From NCBI GenBank assembly GCA_026707585.1, contig JAPOWQ010000029.1:231362-295361 (forward strand): DNA of 64,000 nucleotides, given 5' to 3'. Made by a program: the position numbers and the translations under genes. This DNA comes from Chloroflexota bacterium (GTDB taxonomy: Bacteria; Chloroflexota; UBA11872). Under the pieces are notes generated by a model. That model was not told where the DNA came from and ran no database searches. It saw only the letters and a list, made by a program, of their open reading frames with translations. Shown here piece by piece: positions 8,916-17,983 of the stretch (the first letter of the stretch is position 1; the number at the start of each line of letters is the position of its first letter).

Positions 8916-8923
8916 GCGAATAA

Positions 8924-9042
8924 AGGGACCTGCCTGAAGTCGGGGGCGCCGCCCATGGTATCGCGGGAACACTCCGGGATGCCGTGTGGCCCAGGCTGCG
9001 CGCAGCCTGGGACCTCCCGCACCAACCTGCCGACAGGTCCCT
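8924..9042. repeat. 119-bp palindromic element with inverted ends
   Basis: AGGGACCTG at 8924-8932 is matched by its reverse complement CAGGTCCCT at 9034-9042. Midway lies a perfect 22-bp palindrome, CCCAGGCTGCG at 8990-9000 and CGCAGCCTGGG at 9001-9011. It occupies the gap between vapC and metF, so it lies in the metF leader if that gene is transcribed from upstream. It could be a small non-autonomous mobile element or a folded leader RNA; no known riboswitch was recognised. Confidence 0.6.
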
Positions 9043-9061
9043 ATTGGAAGAAGTGCGGCTG

Positions 9062-9490
9062 CTAGTTCAGCGTCTCCACCCGCAAGCCGTCGAACCGTTC
9101 AAAGTCGCGGTCGTTCGTGAGTACGGTGTCGATGCCGTGCTCCTGGCACAGCGCTGCAATCTGCGCGTCGAACATCAGGTTGCCGCGTGCATCGGACTGG
9201 CGCGCCGTTTCCATTAAAAGATCGAGAAACTCGGTGCCCGGCCGGACCAATTCACAGGTCGGTGCGGCCACAAGGTTCTCGATGAACCCAGCCGCCTGCG
9301 AGACCGAGGAGGGCGGGTTGAACACGCGCCCATGCGTCACGACTCGCATGAACTCCGCCACGCAGAACACCGGAAGCCCCCAGCGCGCCGGCCCCTCGGC
9401 CAGACTAACGAGCCGAGCCCGTGCCGCCATATGCCACGCGCTCTCGCTGCGATGGGCATGAATCAGAACGTTGGTATCCACCGCGATCAC
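9062..9490 (-). CDS. vapC: PIN-domain toxin, VapC-type
   Basis: A 142-residue PIN-domain protein, expected to be a metal-dependent ribonuclease. The acidic residues are visible as MIAVDTNVLIHAHR at the N-terminus, CVAEFMRV in the middle, MFDAQIAALC and TNDRDFERF near the end. Length and layout match VapC toxins. It starts at GTG 9490, which overlaps the stop of the upstream antitoxin gene, as is usual for such pairs. The RNA target cannot be predicted from the sequence. Confidence 0.9.
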   Translation of the reverse strand: MIAVDTNVLIHAHRSESAWHMAARARLVSLAEGPARWGLPVFCVAEFMRVVTHGRVFNPPSSVSQAAGFIENLVAAPTCELVRPGTEFLDLLMETARQSDARGNLMFDAQIAALCQEHGIDTVLTNDRDFERFDGLRVETLN

Positions 9491-9723
9491 GAACGGTCAA
9501 TCACCTCGTAGAGCGCATTTCGATCGTCAATATCGACGTTCGGCGGCGCGTTGCCGGTGACCGTCTCGAGTCTCAGCCGGAACGGAGGCCTCCGCCTTCC
9601 CGTTCCCGCCAGCCGCGCGCGCAGGGCGTCCTCAACGAACCTCGTAAGCGTTATTCCGTCGCGGGCCGCCCGCTGCTTCGCCTGCCGCAGCACCTGGTCA
9701 TTCAGATTCAGCGTCGTCTTCAT
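9487..9723 (-). CDS. vapB: ribbon-helix-helix antitoxin, VapB-type
   Basis: A 78-residue protein beginning MKTTLNLNDQVLRQAKQRAA, the classical ribbon-helix-helix DNA-binding start, followed by a TRFVEDALRARL helix and a short acidic tail that would bind the toxin. ATG 9723 is preferred to a start 13 codons upstream because the family begins at this methionine. Expected to neutralise the VapC product and to repress the operon. An operator should lie in 9724-9884, but no clear palindrome was noted there. Confidence 0.88.
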   Translation of the reverse strand: MKTTLNLNDQVLRQAKQRAARDGITLTRFVEDALRARLAGTGRRRPPFRLRLETVTGNAPPNVDIDDRNALYEVIDRS

Positions 9724-9884
9724 GCAAGCGTCCGCCATCCCGCAGGCGTATGGCTCAACCATATCATTCAGTCGGATGCCTCAGCCCCCGCCAACGGCTA
9801 CCTTTGCTTGACTTGGCATTGTGTCTGAGTGACGCCACTGGACGGCTTGCGCACCGAGCGCCAGCTGCGTAGAGAAGGAACTCA

Positions 9885-10379
9885 ATGCTTCGACGAACGA
9901 GGCTTGCGCTGGTCGCGACCGTGCTCGGGGCCTTCATGTTGCCGGCCGTTGCCGGCGCCCACGAGCCAGGGATTCCTCCTGCAATCCCCGGACGGTCACC
10001 CGACTATTCGGCTGTGTATCACGAAGCCGTACGTCGCTCGGGCGACTCCGAGCTCTCCCACAGGATCGCGGCGGACGTAACCGGCCGCGGCACGGTCTGG
10101 CTCTTCATGACCGGACGCGACACGGGCGTGCTCTGGGGCACGTGTGACGTCTTCCATCACGATACGGGGTGCGGATACTCCGGCTTGTCCGCCTTGGTCG
10201 TGCCCACCGCCGGCCTCAATGTGCGCACGGCCGCTGACCCCAATGCCTCGGTGGCCCACGTGGCGCCCGGCGGGTCGAGACTTGAACTCACCGGCGAAAC
10301 CCGGATTGTAAACGGCGTCACCTGGTGGCAAGTAGCCGACGGCAACTGGGTCCAGGGCCAGTTCCTGAAGTTCAGCTAG
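9885..10379 (+). CDS. secreted SH3-domain protein
   Basis: A 164-residue protein with a Sec signal peptide (residues 1 to about 25, ending AVAGAHE). The C-terminal 60 residues form a bacterial SH3 domain: GLNVRTAADPNASVAHVAPG, then VNGVTWWQVADGNWVQGQFL. Such domains often bind cell-wall peptides or serve as generic extracellular modules. The central part has several histidines and a cysteine pair (CDVFHHDTGC) and is not recognised. AGAAGGAA 6 to 13 bases upstream supports ATG 9885. Single gene, not in an obvious operon. Confidence 0.85.
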   Translation: MLRRTRLALVATVLGAFMLPAVAGAHEPGIPPAIPGRSPDYSAVYHEAVRRSGDSELSHRIAADVTGRGTVWLFMTGRDTGVLWGTCDVFHHDTGCGYSGLSALVVPTAGLNVRTAADPNASVAHVAPGGSRLELTGETRIVNGVTWWQVADGNWVQGQFLKFS

Positions 10380-10560
10380 GTTTTCTGACCACAGCCGTGT
10401 GAGATTCGACTAACGGATGGATAGCCGCTGCCTACCGCAGCCAGGCACCAATCCCACTTCGGCCGCGTCCGAACCCGGAACCCTTTCCTTCTCGACATGA
10501 ACACCCCGGCAGCCGGCGACACCGAATCCTGGCCCGTCACTACAGCCTGGTGACCCGCAC

Positions 10561-11361
10561 ATGACACTTTTCGAAGGCACCGCGTGGTACTACGCGCGGT
10601 ACCGTCCTGGACATAGTCCCGACCTTGCGCCAGCGTTCGCCGAGCTGTTCCAGCTTGACGGCGGCGGCCAACTGCTCGATTTGGGCACGGGCACCGGAGC
10701 GATTGCGTTGGCTCTGGCAAACCACTTCGATGCCGTGGCTGCCGTAGATCCCGATGCATCCATGCTCAGCGAAGCGGCTCGTGCTGCCAGGGGGCGTGGA
10801 TTGGCCAACGTGCAGTTCATTCACGCCCGAGCCGAGGAACTTGGGGACTCCCTTGGAAAGTTTCGACTCATCACCGTCGGGTCGGCGTTCCACTGGATGG
10901 ATCGGGACCAGGTCCTCAACATCGCCCACCGCGCCCTGGTCCCATCAGGCGTCTTCGCGATTATTGAGAGTCCTGGCAAGGCGACTGATACGTCGGGATC
11001 GGCGCTACCTCCTGTCCCATGGGATCGTGTCCACGCGGTCGTCAGCCGCTACCTTGGTCCGAAGCGCCGGGCGGGCCGCGGGTTCTACGCGGCGCCCGAC
11101 GAGAGCTACCAGGACATGATGGACCGCTCCCTGTTTGGCGGGCATCACACGCTTACGCTTCCAGGGGTGCCGGCGACGCGTTCGGTTGAAGACGTGATCG
11201 GGTATCTCTTCTCCACGTCCTATGCGTCGCGTCAGCTGTTTGGCGACCGTGTCGCGGCATTCGAGGACAGGCTAAGACGGGAGTTGCTAGAAGCCTCGCC
11301 GAGCGGCGAGTTCTTTGAGCCTGCGCGGCCTACCGAGGTGATCTACAGCCAGAGGAATTGA
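10561..11361 (+). CDS. class I SAM-dependent methyltransferase
   Basis: A 266-residue protein with a methyltransferase domain in its first half: motif I is LLDLGTGTGAIALAL near residue 40, the acidic end of strand 2 is AAVDPDASML, and FIHARAEELG and FRLITVGSAFHWMD follow. The start resembles methyltransferase family 11 proteins (EGTAWYYARYRPGH). The C-terminal half is typical of small-molecule methyltransferases. Substrate unknown. It stands alone between two intergenic stretches. Confidence 0.87.
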   Translation: MTLFEGTAWYYARYRPGHSPDLAPAFAELFQLDGGGQLLDLGTGTGAIALALANHFDAVAAVDPDASMLSEAARAARGRGLANVQFIHARAEELGDSLGKFRLITVGSAFHWMDRDQVLNIAHRALVPSGVFAIIESPGKATDTSGSALPPVPWDRVHAVVSRYLGPKRRAGRGFYAAPDESYQDMMDRSLFGGHHTLTLPGVPATRSVEDVIGYLFSTSYASRQLFGDRVAAFEDRLRRELLEASPSGEFFEPARPTEVIYSQRN

Positions 11362-12093
11362 GCCTATGCAATGACGCAATACACCGGCACGACGAGCTGA
11401 TCAAGGATCTGAACGCCGGGACCCACCTAACCACCGCGCCATTGCCGACCACGTCGTCCGCACCGTTGATCTGTCCGATTCGTTCCTACGAGACCGACCG
11501 GCGGCAGAATCACCCAACGCCGCAGCCCCGTTCGCCTCCCTTGTATGTGTTCGGAGCTTAGAAACGCTCAGTAGCCGGGAGGTCGGTCTCTGCTAACCGA
11601 AACTCGAGAAACACCCCGTCCCCCCTCCTCGTCATCGCCGGCCCCACCGCCATCGGCAAACCCGCCTCGCCTTCGAAGTGGCCAACCACGCCCCCATCGA
11701 AGTCACCTCGGCCGACTCCCGCCGGATCTGCCGCGGCCTCGCTATCCCCTCCAGCCGCATCGCCGATCACCCATATCGAAATGGCTGAATTTGCGACTCT
11801 GCGCTGTCGCCAGATACCGTGGAGGTCTGTTCATATGTCTCGGGCGGGCCAGGGGGCATGGTGCAGGTGCTGCACCAAATCACGATTCCTTGGCGCATTG
11901 GGCTCAGGCTAGCCCGGGAGAAGCGAGGCGCCTGGCGCATTGAGCCTCGGCGCCGATTCCCGGCGTTTCGAGCCGCATCGGCCGGCAGAGCCACCCCATA
12001 CGTACCTCTACGCGTGCCGCGGCCGGGACGAATCGGTCCCACCAGCGAGATGCCGGCGTCACGGCTCGAAAACCACAACCGGCCACGCCAGCC
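11362..12093. other. gene-free stretch with a decayed miaA piece
   Basis: No gene is supported across these 732 bases. Apart from the miaA-like piece at 11621-11757, the sequence shows no coding signature or strong repeat. Its base composition is a little more even than the neighbouring genes. The promoter of the large GLUG-repeat gene should lie in the last 300 bases, but no convincing box was identified. Confidence 0.6.
11621..11757 (+). pseudogene. degenerate 5' fragment of miaA
   Basis: About 135 bases match the 5' part of the intact miaA gene at 16893-17025, including two blocks of roughly 26 to 28 identical bases: one covers the P-loop region encoding LLVIAGPTA, the other the part encoding ANHAPIEV. 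Small deletions break the frame between the blocks and the lysine of the P-loop is followed by a shifted frame. It is a non-functional relic. With the intact gene it brackets the 4.6-kb GLUG-repeat gene. Confidence 0.85.
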
Positions 12094-15000
12094 GTGATTC
12101 CCAGCCGGACCAAGAACCTGCTGGCACCAGGCGTTCTCTGGCTCATCGTGCTCTTCGCTGTTCTCGCTTGTAGTGCGGCCACCAGTGTCCGAGCGGCCAG
12201 CGGTGATCACGATCTGGACGACGACGGCCTCATTGAGATCAATCACCTCGAACAGCTGGACGCCGTTCGGCATGACCTCAATGGCGACGGACAGCCCGAC
12301 GCGTCTGGTATCGAGGACGCCTACTACGGCGCCTTTTCGCAGGACTCGCTACGTGTTGCCTGCGCACCCACCTGCCGGGGATATGAGCTAGCCACGAATC
12401 TGGATTTCAGCGACCCGAATAGCTACGCGTCAGGCGCGACGAACACAGCGTGGACAACTGGTGAGGGCTGGCTGCCTATCGGCACGGAAGCCAGTCCCTT
12501 TACGGCAACGATCGAGGGCAACGAGCACGCCGTCGCCAACCTGTACATTCTTCGACTTGAAGACAACGCCGATCCACAACCAGCGGGCCTCTTCGGCTAC
12601 TTGGACAGTGCGGCGGCTGTCGTGGGCCTCGGTGTAGTGAAGGCAGATGTCACAGGCTTTCTAGTGGTCGGCGCCTTGGCCGGTTTCAGCCAGGGAATGA
12701 TCGAGCACAGCCATTCCTCCGGCAATGTCGACGGAATCGACCAGATTGGAGGCCTTGTCGGAGAGAACCACGGTGTCATTCGGCATAGTTGGTCGTCGGC
12801 ACGGGTCCTGGGCTGGTCCCAGATTGGGAGTCTTGTTGGAATCAACTATGGTTCGATCCTGGACAGTCATGCGAAAGGCGGCGCTTCTGGGGAGTACGAA
12901 ATTGGAGCCCTGGTCGGCTTCAACCCTGGAAACGTCTCAGGCAGCTATGCTACGGGCAGTGTAGCCTGCGCCTACGATCGCTGTGGGGGGCTGATAGGAG
13001 GCAATTACGGGGAAATTGTCGAAAGCTACGCTAACGGGAACGTGTTGGGAATTTGGCGGATCGGTGGCTTGACTGGATCAAATGAAGGATCAATATCCAA
13101 GAGCTATGCCACCGGAAGGATCGTCGGAGCCGAGGATGTCGGCGGTCTGGTCGGCTATAATAATGGCATCGTAACAATAAGCTACGCTTATGGCTCCGTG
13201 CGGGCTAGGCTTGATTCAGCTGGTGGTCTGGTTGGGTTGAACACTGGAGATATAGTCGCCGCTTACGCCATCGGCAACGTTTCAGGAAGCACAATTGTCG
13301 GAGGCCTGATAGGATCAATTGAGTCTGGTACGGTGCGGGCTACCTTTGGTGTCGGAAACGTTGAGAGTAACGGCACAGTCGGTGCTCTGATTGGAAGAAT
13401 CCATCCGTATAGTGAATGGGAGACAGTGGTCGTCCAGGATAGCGTCTGGGACACAGACGTCTCAGGTCTATTGAATGATGTAGGCGAAGGCAATCCTTCC
13501 GGCATTCGCGGTCTTGCAACCTCCGTGCTCCAGCAAACAACTGATTACACTGGTCCTTTCGAGAACTGGCACCTGGATGTCGACAACGCGGACGCGGATG
13601 ACAATCCCAGGACCGGTGCTGACGACGTCTGGGACTTTGGTCGATCAGACCAGTATCCGGCACTGCAAGTCGACACCAACCGGGATGGGGTTGCTACATG
13701 GGAGGAGTTCGGGCCGCAGGGGCGATCGGCTGGACTCCAGAGCGATAACAGCAAATACGACAAGGATGGCGATGGCCTCATTGAGGTATCCAATCTAGAA
13801 CAATTGGCCGCAATGGGTATGGACGTGACCGGTAACGGACGCCCGGACTATGCGGCGGTGCGAAGATTGTTCTATGCAGCGTTCCCCGTTCTGGATAGTG
13901 AGGAAGTCTGCGAGTTCTGCTTCGGATATGAGCTGACGCGCTCCTTGGACTTTGCAGATCCCGGCAGCTACGCGACGGAAGTCGTGAACCAGGATTGGCG
14001 CACTGGCATCGGTTGGCGACCAATGATCATCGGCGACTATCGTTCTCCGACCACATTCGACGGCAACGGGCATGTCATTAGCAACCTCTACTCCAACGTA
14101 TCGAATCTCGACAATCGCACCAGTGAGGCAGCGGGGCTTTTCGCGCATGTGCAAGAAGACAGCGTCGTGCGCAACATCGGCGTTACAAGCGTAGACATCA
14201 CCGGCGACCACAATGTGGGCGGATTGGCAGCTACAAACGAGGGTGAAGTCCTCAACGCCTTTGCTAGCGGTCGAGTCAGCGGCAAGGACAATGTAGGTGG
14301 GTTGGTTGGGGCCAACCGTCGCATCATCAGATTCAGCCATTCGGCGACCGAGACATCAGGCGAGTCACGCGTTGGTGGCCTGGTCGGATGGAACACCGCC
14401 GGTAGCCGTGGACAAGAGGCGTCGGTCGCCGCCAGCTTTGCCGTGGCTGACGTGTCCGGCGTCTCTGACGTTGGCGGACTTATCGGCCGTAACGAAGAAG
14501 GTCATGTGGCCTTTGCGTATGCAAAGGGGTCCGTGACTGGGAGCTTAAGGGTGGGCGGTCTCCTCGGAGTCAATGCCGCCGGTTTCTATCCATCCAACGT
14601 CACGGCCAGCTATGCCACCGGGGATGTGTCGGGACACGAGGCCGCAGGCGGAATCGCCGGAGCCAATTCAGGATCGATCATTGCCACCTACGCAACCGGA
14701 AGCGTGTCGGGATCAGCGGTCGTGGGAGGTCTCGTCGGTGATAACTCAATGCCGTGGGTCGACCGCTGGGATGAAGGTGGCTCAGGGACGGTAATCGCAA
14801 GCTACGCCGCAGCCGTCGTGAGCGGCGAAAGTTCCCTCGGCGGACTCGCCGGACGAAATCCTGGGCGGCTACTCATCAGCTTCTGGGACATCGACGCATC
14901 CGGTCAGTCGAACGGCGCTGGCGATGGCAATGTTCCTGCGAATTCTGGTAAGGCGACTGCCGAGCTTCAATCGCCGGATGGATTTACGGGAGTCTTCGGT

Positions 15001-16692
15001 GTCTGGAACATTGATCTGGATAATGCTGACGGTGACTATACCTTGGAAACGGGAGCTGGTGACTTTTGGGACTTTGGTACCAGCCAGGAATACCCGGCGC
15101 TCAAAGCCGATGTCAATGGGGACGGCGTTGCAACCTGGCAGGAATTCGGTGATCAAGGACGGGACCCGTCGTCAATAGCCCAGCCCCCCACGCCCCTGGA
15201 AACGCCTGGGCCCGTCGCAACCCCGACTGCGACGGTGACAGGTAACCAGCCTCTTGATAGTGACTCGGACGGATTGATCGAGGTTTCGAATCTGGAGCAG
15301 CTGAATGCCATTCGCTACGACTTGGATGGCAACGGGATTCCCGACAGCGCCGGGACCACGGCTTACGCCACGGCTTTTCCCGCTGCGGGATCCACTCCTT
15401 GCACAGGGTGCGAAGGATACGAATTGACCCGACCTCTCGATTTTCGGGATCTCGCGAGCTATTCGTCCGGCGCGCTGAATCCTCTGTGGACCGCGGGTAG
15501 TGGTTGGTTACCCATAGGAGTGGGATCCAGCGACACGTCCTTTACGGCCACGTTTGAAGGCAACGGACATACCATTCGAAATCTCTTCATCAACAGAACG
15601 ACGTTTCTGGAAGATCCCGGGGCGGCCGGACTCTTCGGCTTCACAGGTCCCTCCGCCGTCATTCGCGGTATTGGCCTCAATGATGTGCGCGTCTCTGGCC
15701 TGGCGTCGGTAGGCGCGTTGGTCGGAGAGAATCGGGGCATCATCAGCAATAGCTATGCCACCGGCCAGGTGTCTGGAACGACTCACGTCGGCGGACTGGT
15801 GGGATACAACCAGGACTCGGAGAATGATACGCAGGGATGGCAAATAGAGTTAAGTTACGCGGAGGTGGACGTCAAAGGCACGGACTACGTGGGAGGTCTC
15901 ATTGGACTGCTGTATGGAACCGCCCGCGCATCATACGCTTCCGGAATCGTCACTGGAGACGAAGTAGTCGGCGGCCTCATCGGCGGGAATTCAGGCAAGG
16001 TGCACGCCAGCTACGCGACCGGCCAGGTGATGGGTAGAGGGTCAGTTGGCGGACTGGTTGGATACAATTTCGACACGATAGATTCAAGCTACGCGATTGT
16101 CGAAGTTTCAGGTGGCGACGAAGTCGGTGGGCTGGTAGGAAACAATGAGTACGATGTCCTTGCCAGCTACTCAATGGGTCGCGTCTCCGGCCACCAGCAT
16201 GTCGGCGGGCTTGTTGGTTGGAATGGAGGAGCTCAAAGTCCCGCCGCGATCATCAACTCCTATACCACCGCCTATGTGGTCGGCGACGAACGAGCGGGAG
16301 GCCTGGTAGGAGTGAATCGGAGCGCTGTGATTTACAGTTTCTGGGACACGCAAGCGACCGGTCAGTCAACCGGGTTCGGCCAGAATGAGCCGTCCAACGC
16401 TGCCCATTTTCCCAGGCGGTGGTGGGACGGAGAAGTGCAGATCATCGGGCAGACCAGCGCGCAGTTGCAGGAGCCCGCCGACGACCCGGGGATATATGCA
16501 CCGTGGAACGAGCCAGACGGCTCCAGGGGGCCGCTCTTCGCGCACCCAATGGTCGCTGAACTGACGGAAGTGTGGGACTTTGGCTCGGCCAGCCAGTACC
16601 CGGCGCTCACCGTGGACTTTGATGGAGACGGACAGCCGAGCTGGGAGGAATTCGGCACGCAGGTCAGAAGCAGCGTCCAGGGACAACGCTAG
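12094..16692 (+). CDS. giant secreted GLUG-repeat surface protein
   Basis: A 1532-residue protein with a signal sequence (about residues 8 to 34, with a possible lipobox VLAC). It is built from three similar modules. Each opens with an acidic D-x-D-x-DGLIE-[IV]-x-[HN]-LEQL segment (residues about 40, 560 and 1055) and closes with WDFG-x(3,4)-YPAL followed by an EF-hand-like DxNxDG-type loop and W-[EQ]-EFG. Between these lie many copies of the GLUG motif (GGLVG-x-N-x-G-x-I-x2-SYATG), known from bacterial surface proteins such as IgA-peptidase-like proteins and adhesins. The repeats probably fold as a beta-helix that binds host or particle surfaces with calcium. No sorting signal or protease motif was seen. 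Start GTG 12094 is uncertain. Confidence 0.88.
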   Translation: MIPSRTKNLLAPGVLWLIVLFAVLACSAATSVRAASGDHDLDDDGLIEINHLEQLDAVRHDLNGDGQPDASGIEDAYYGAFSQDSLRVACAPTCRGYELATNLDFSDPNSYASGATNTAWTTGEGWLPIGTEASPFTATIEGNEHAVANLYILRLEDNADPQPAGLFGYLDSAAAVVGLGVVKADVTGFLVVGALAGFSQGMIEHSHSSGNVDGIDQIGGLVGENHGVIRHSWSSARVLGWSQIGSLVGINYGSILDSHAKGGASGEYEIGALVGFNPGNVSGSYATGSVACAYDRCGGLIGGNYGEIVESYANGNVLGIWRIGGLTGSNEGSISKSYATGRIVGAEDVGGLVGYNNGIVTISYAYGSVRARLDSAGGLVGLNTGDIVAAYAIGNVSGSTIVGGLIGSIESGTVRATFGVGNVESNGTVGALIGRIHPYSEWETVVVQDSVWDTDVSGLLNDVGEGNPSGIRGLATSVLQQTTDYTGPFENWHLDVDNADADDNPRTGADDVWDFGRSDQYPALQVDTNRDGVATWEEFGPQGRSAGLQSDNSKYDKDGDGLIEVSNLEQLAAMGMDVTGNGRPDYAAVRRLFYAAFPVLDSEEVCEFCFGYELTRSLDFADPGSYATEVVNQDWRTGIGWRPMIIGDYRSPTTFDGNGHVISNLYSNVSNLDNRTSEAAGLFAHVQEDSVVRNIGVTSVDITGDHNVGGLAATNEGEVLNAFASGRVSGKDNVGGLVGANRRIIRFSHSATETSGESRVGGLVGWNTAGSRGQEASVAASFAVADVSGVSDVGGLIGRNEEGHVAFAYAKGSVTGSLRVGGLLGVNAAGFYPSNVTASYATGDVSGHEAAGGIAGANSGSIIATYATGSVSGSAVVGGLVGDNSMPWVDRWDEGGSGTVIASYAAAVVSGESSLGGLAGRNPGRLLISFWDIDASGQSNGAGDGNVPANSGKATAELQSPDGFTGVFGVWNIDLDNADGDYTLETGAGDFWDFGTSQEYPALKADVNGDGVATWQEFGDQGRDPSSIAQPPTPLETPGPVATPTATVTGNQPLDSDSDGLIEVSNLEQLNAIRYDLDGNGIPDSAGTTAYATAFPAAGSTPCTGCEGYELTRPLDFRDLASYSSGALNPLWTAGSGWLPIGVGSSDTSFTATFEGNGHTIRNLFINRTTFLEDPGAAGLFGFTGPSAVIRGIGLNDVRVSGLASVGALVGENRGIISNSYATGQVSGTTHVGGLVGYNQDSENDTQGWQIELSYAEVDVKGTDYVGGLIGLLYGTARASYASGIVTGDEVVGGLIGGNSGKVHASYATGQVMGRGSVGGLVGYNFDTIDSSYAIVEVSGGDEVGGLVGNNEYDVLASYSMGRVSGHQHVGGLVGWNGGAQSPAAIINSYTTAYVVGDERAGGLVGVNRSAVIYSFWDTQATGQSTGFGQNEPSNAAHFPRRWWDGEVQIIGQTSAQLQEPADDPGIYAPWNEPDGSRGPLFAHPMVAELTEVWDFGSASQYPALTVDFDGDGQPSWEEFGTQVRSSVQGQR

Positions 16693-16861
16693 GCGTCATG
16701 TGCTCCATCCGGCGGGTCCAATCCGGTTTTGCAGTCCCTTCCCCGCTCGCCACGACACCCCGAACTCTTCGCGCCGGCGTTTCCCTCATCGGATGTCTCG
16801 AAGCCGTGCGAACATCCGGAATCTGACTCCTACCGGGGACTCGACAAGAGGTCGAGGTGCC

Positions 16862-17797
16862 TTGCACGCAACTCAGGAAGACCCAAAACGGCCCCTCCTC
16901 GTCATCGCCGGCCCCACCGCCACCGGCAAGACGGCCCTTGCCCTGGAGCTGGCCAACCACGCCCCCATCGAAGTCATCTCCGCCGACTCCCGCCAGGTCT
17001 ACCGCCGCCTCGACATCGGCACCGCCAAGCCAACCCTCGCCGAACGGAAACGCGTACCCCACCACCTTGTTGACATAATTGACCCAGACGAAGTCTTCAA
17101 CGCCCACCGCTTCGCCCACTTGGCCCGCGCCGCCATCGTCGACATCGAGACGCGCGGCGCTCGCCCGGTCGTCGTCGGCGGCACCGGCTTCTACATCCAG
17201 GCCCTGCTCACAGCCTCCCCGCTCGGCGCCACGCCCCCCGACCCCGACCTACGCAACCGCCTGACCCGCGAACTAGAAACCCACGGACCCGCCCCCCTCA
17301 TCCGCCGCCTGCACCACCTCGCCCCCGACCGCGCCGCCGCTATCGACCTCAACAACCCCCGCCGCCTCATCCGCGCCCTCGAAATCGCCGAATCCCAGGC
17401 CCACGACGCCACGCGCCCGGTACAACCCAGGACCACCACCCCAATCCCGGCCCACGTCCTCGGCCTCGAAGTCAAACCCGAGATCCTCGCCGAGCGCATC
17501 GCCCAACGCACCGAGCAAATCTTCCAAAACGGCCTCCTGGACGAAGCCCGCCGCCTCCGCGACCGCGGCTACGACCGAACCCTCCCTGCCCTCACCGGCG
17601 TCGGCTACGCCGAAGCCCTCGCCCACCTCGACGGCCAGCTATCCCTCGCCGAAGCCATCCAACGCACCACCATCCGCACCCGCCAATACGCCCGCCGCCA
17701 GCGCACCTGGTTCCGCCACCAACTCCCCACCGTCTGGCGCCCCCCCAACACCGCCCTCAAAGCCGCCCTCAACCACCTCACCGCCGTTTCTTCGTAG
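16862..17797 (+). CDS. miaA: tRNA dimethylallyltransferase
   Basis: Transfers a dimethylallyl group to A37 of tRNAs reading UNN codons. The product is 311 residues from TTG 16862, matching the usual length. Visible are the P-loop IAGPTATGKTALALELA, SADSRQVYRRLDIGTAKP, VPHHLVDIIDPDE, VVGGTGFYIQALL, LDEARRLRDRGYD and the C-terminal TRQYARRQRTWFR. The frame stays open far upstream into the GLUG gene, but that part has no family similarity and lacks a ribosome site; GAGGT just ahead of TTG supports the chosen start. A decayed copy of its 5' end lies upstream of the GLUG gene. Confidence 0.93.
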   Translation: MHATQEDPKRPLLVIAGPTATGKTALALELANHAPIEVISADSRQVYRRLDIGTAKPTLAERKRVPHHLVDIIDPDEVFNAHRFAHLARAAIVDIETRGARPVVVGGTGFYIQALLTASPLGATPPDPDLRNRLTRELETHGPAPLIRRLHHLAPDRAAAIDLNNPRRLIRALEIAESQAHDATRPVQPRTTTPIPAHVLGLEVKPEILAERIAQRTEQIFQNGLLDEARRLRDRGYDRTLPALTGVGYAEALAHLDGQLSLAEAIQRTTIRTRQYARRQRTWFRHQLPTVWRPPNTALKAALNHLTAVSS

Positions 17798-17798
17798 C

Positions 17799-17964
17799 GG
17801 CGGGTCCCCGACCCGCCCGTCTTCCGCGCACCCCCGTTCGTCGTGAGCCGCGCCGCCGTCCCTGGCGTCCCGGGCGCATCTTTTGTAGGGGCCGGTCCCC
17901 GACCGGCCTCTTCCGGTCGTGGGCCCGAACGTGCGCAGAACCGGCCCTGAGCTTGTCGAAGGGA
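17799..17964. repeat. hairpin repeats between convergent genes
   Basis: Two related hairpins, GGCGGGT-CCCCG-ACCCGCC at 17799-17817 and GGCCGGT-CCCCG-ACCGGCC at 17890-17908, lie 91 bases apart. GCCCTGAGCTTGTCGAAGGG near 17944 is a palindromic repeat common in many bacterial genomes. The genes on both sides converge here, so the hairpins may also end transcription, although no T-run follows them. Confidence 0.6.
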
Positions 17965-17983
17965 ACCACGTCCCCCGCCAGGT

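Noticed and set aside
17799-17908. Intrinsic terminators for miaA and the cadherin-like gene
   Set aside because: The hairpins lack a following T-run on either strand, so they are listed as repeats only.
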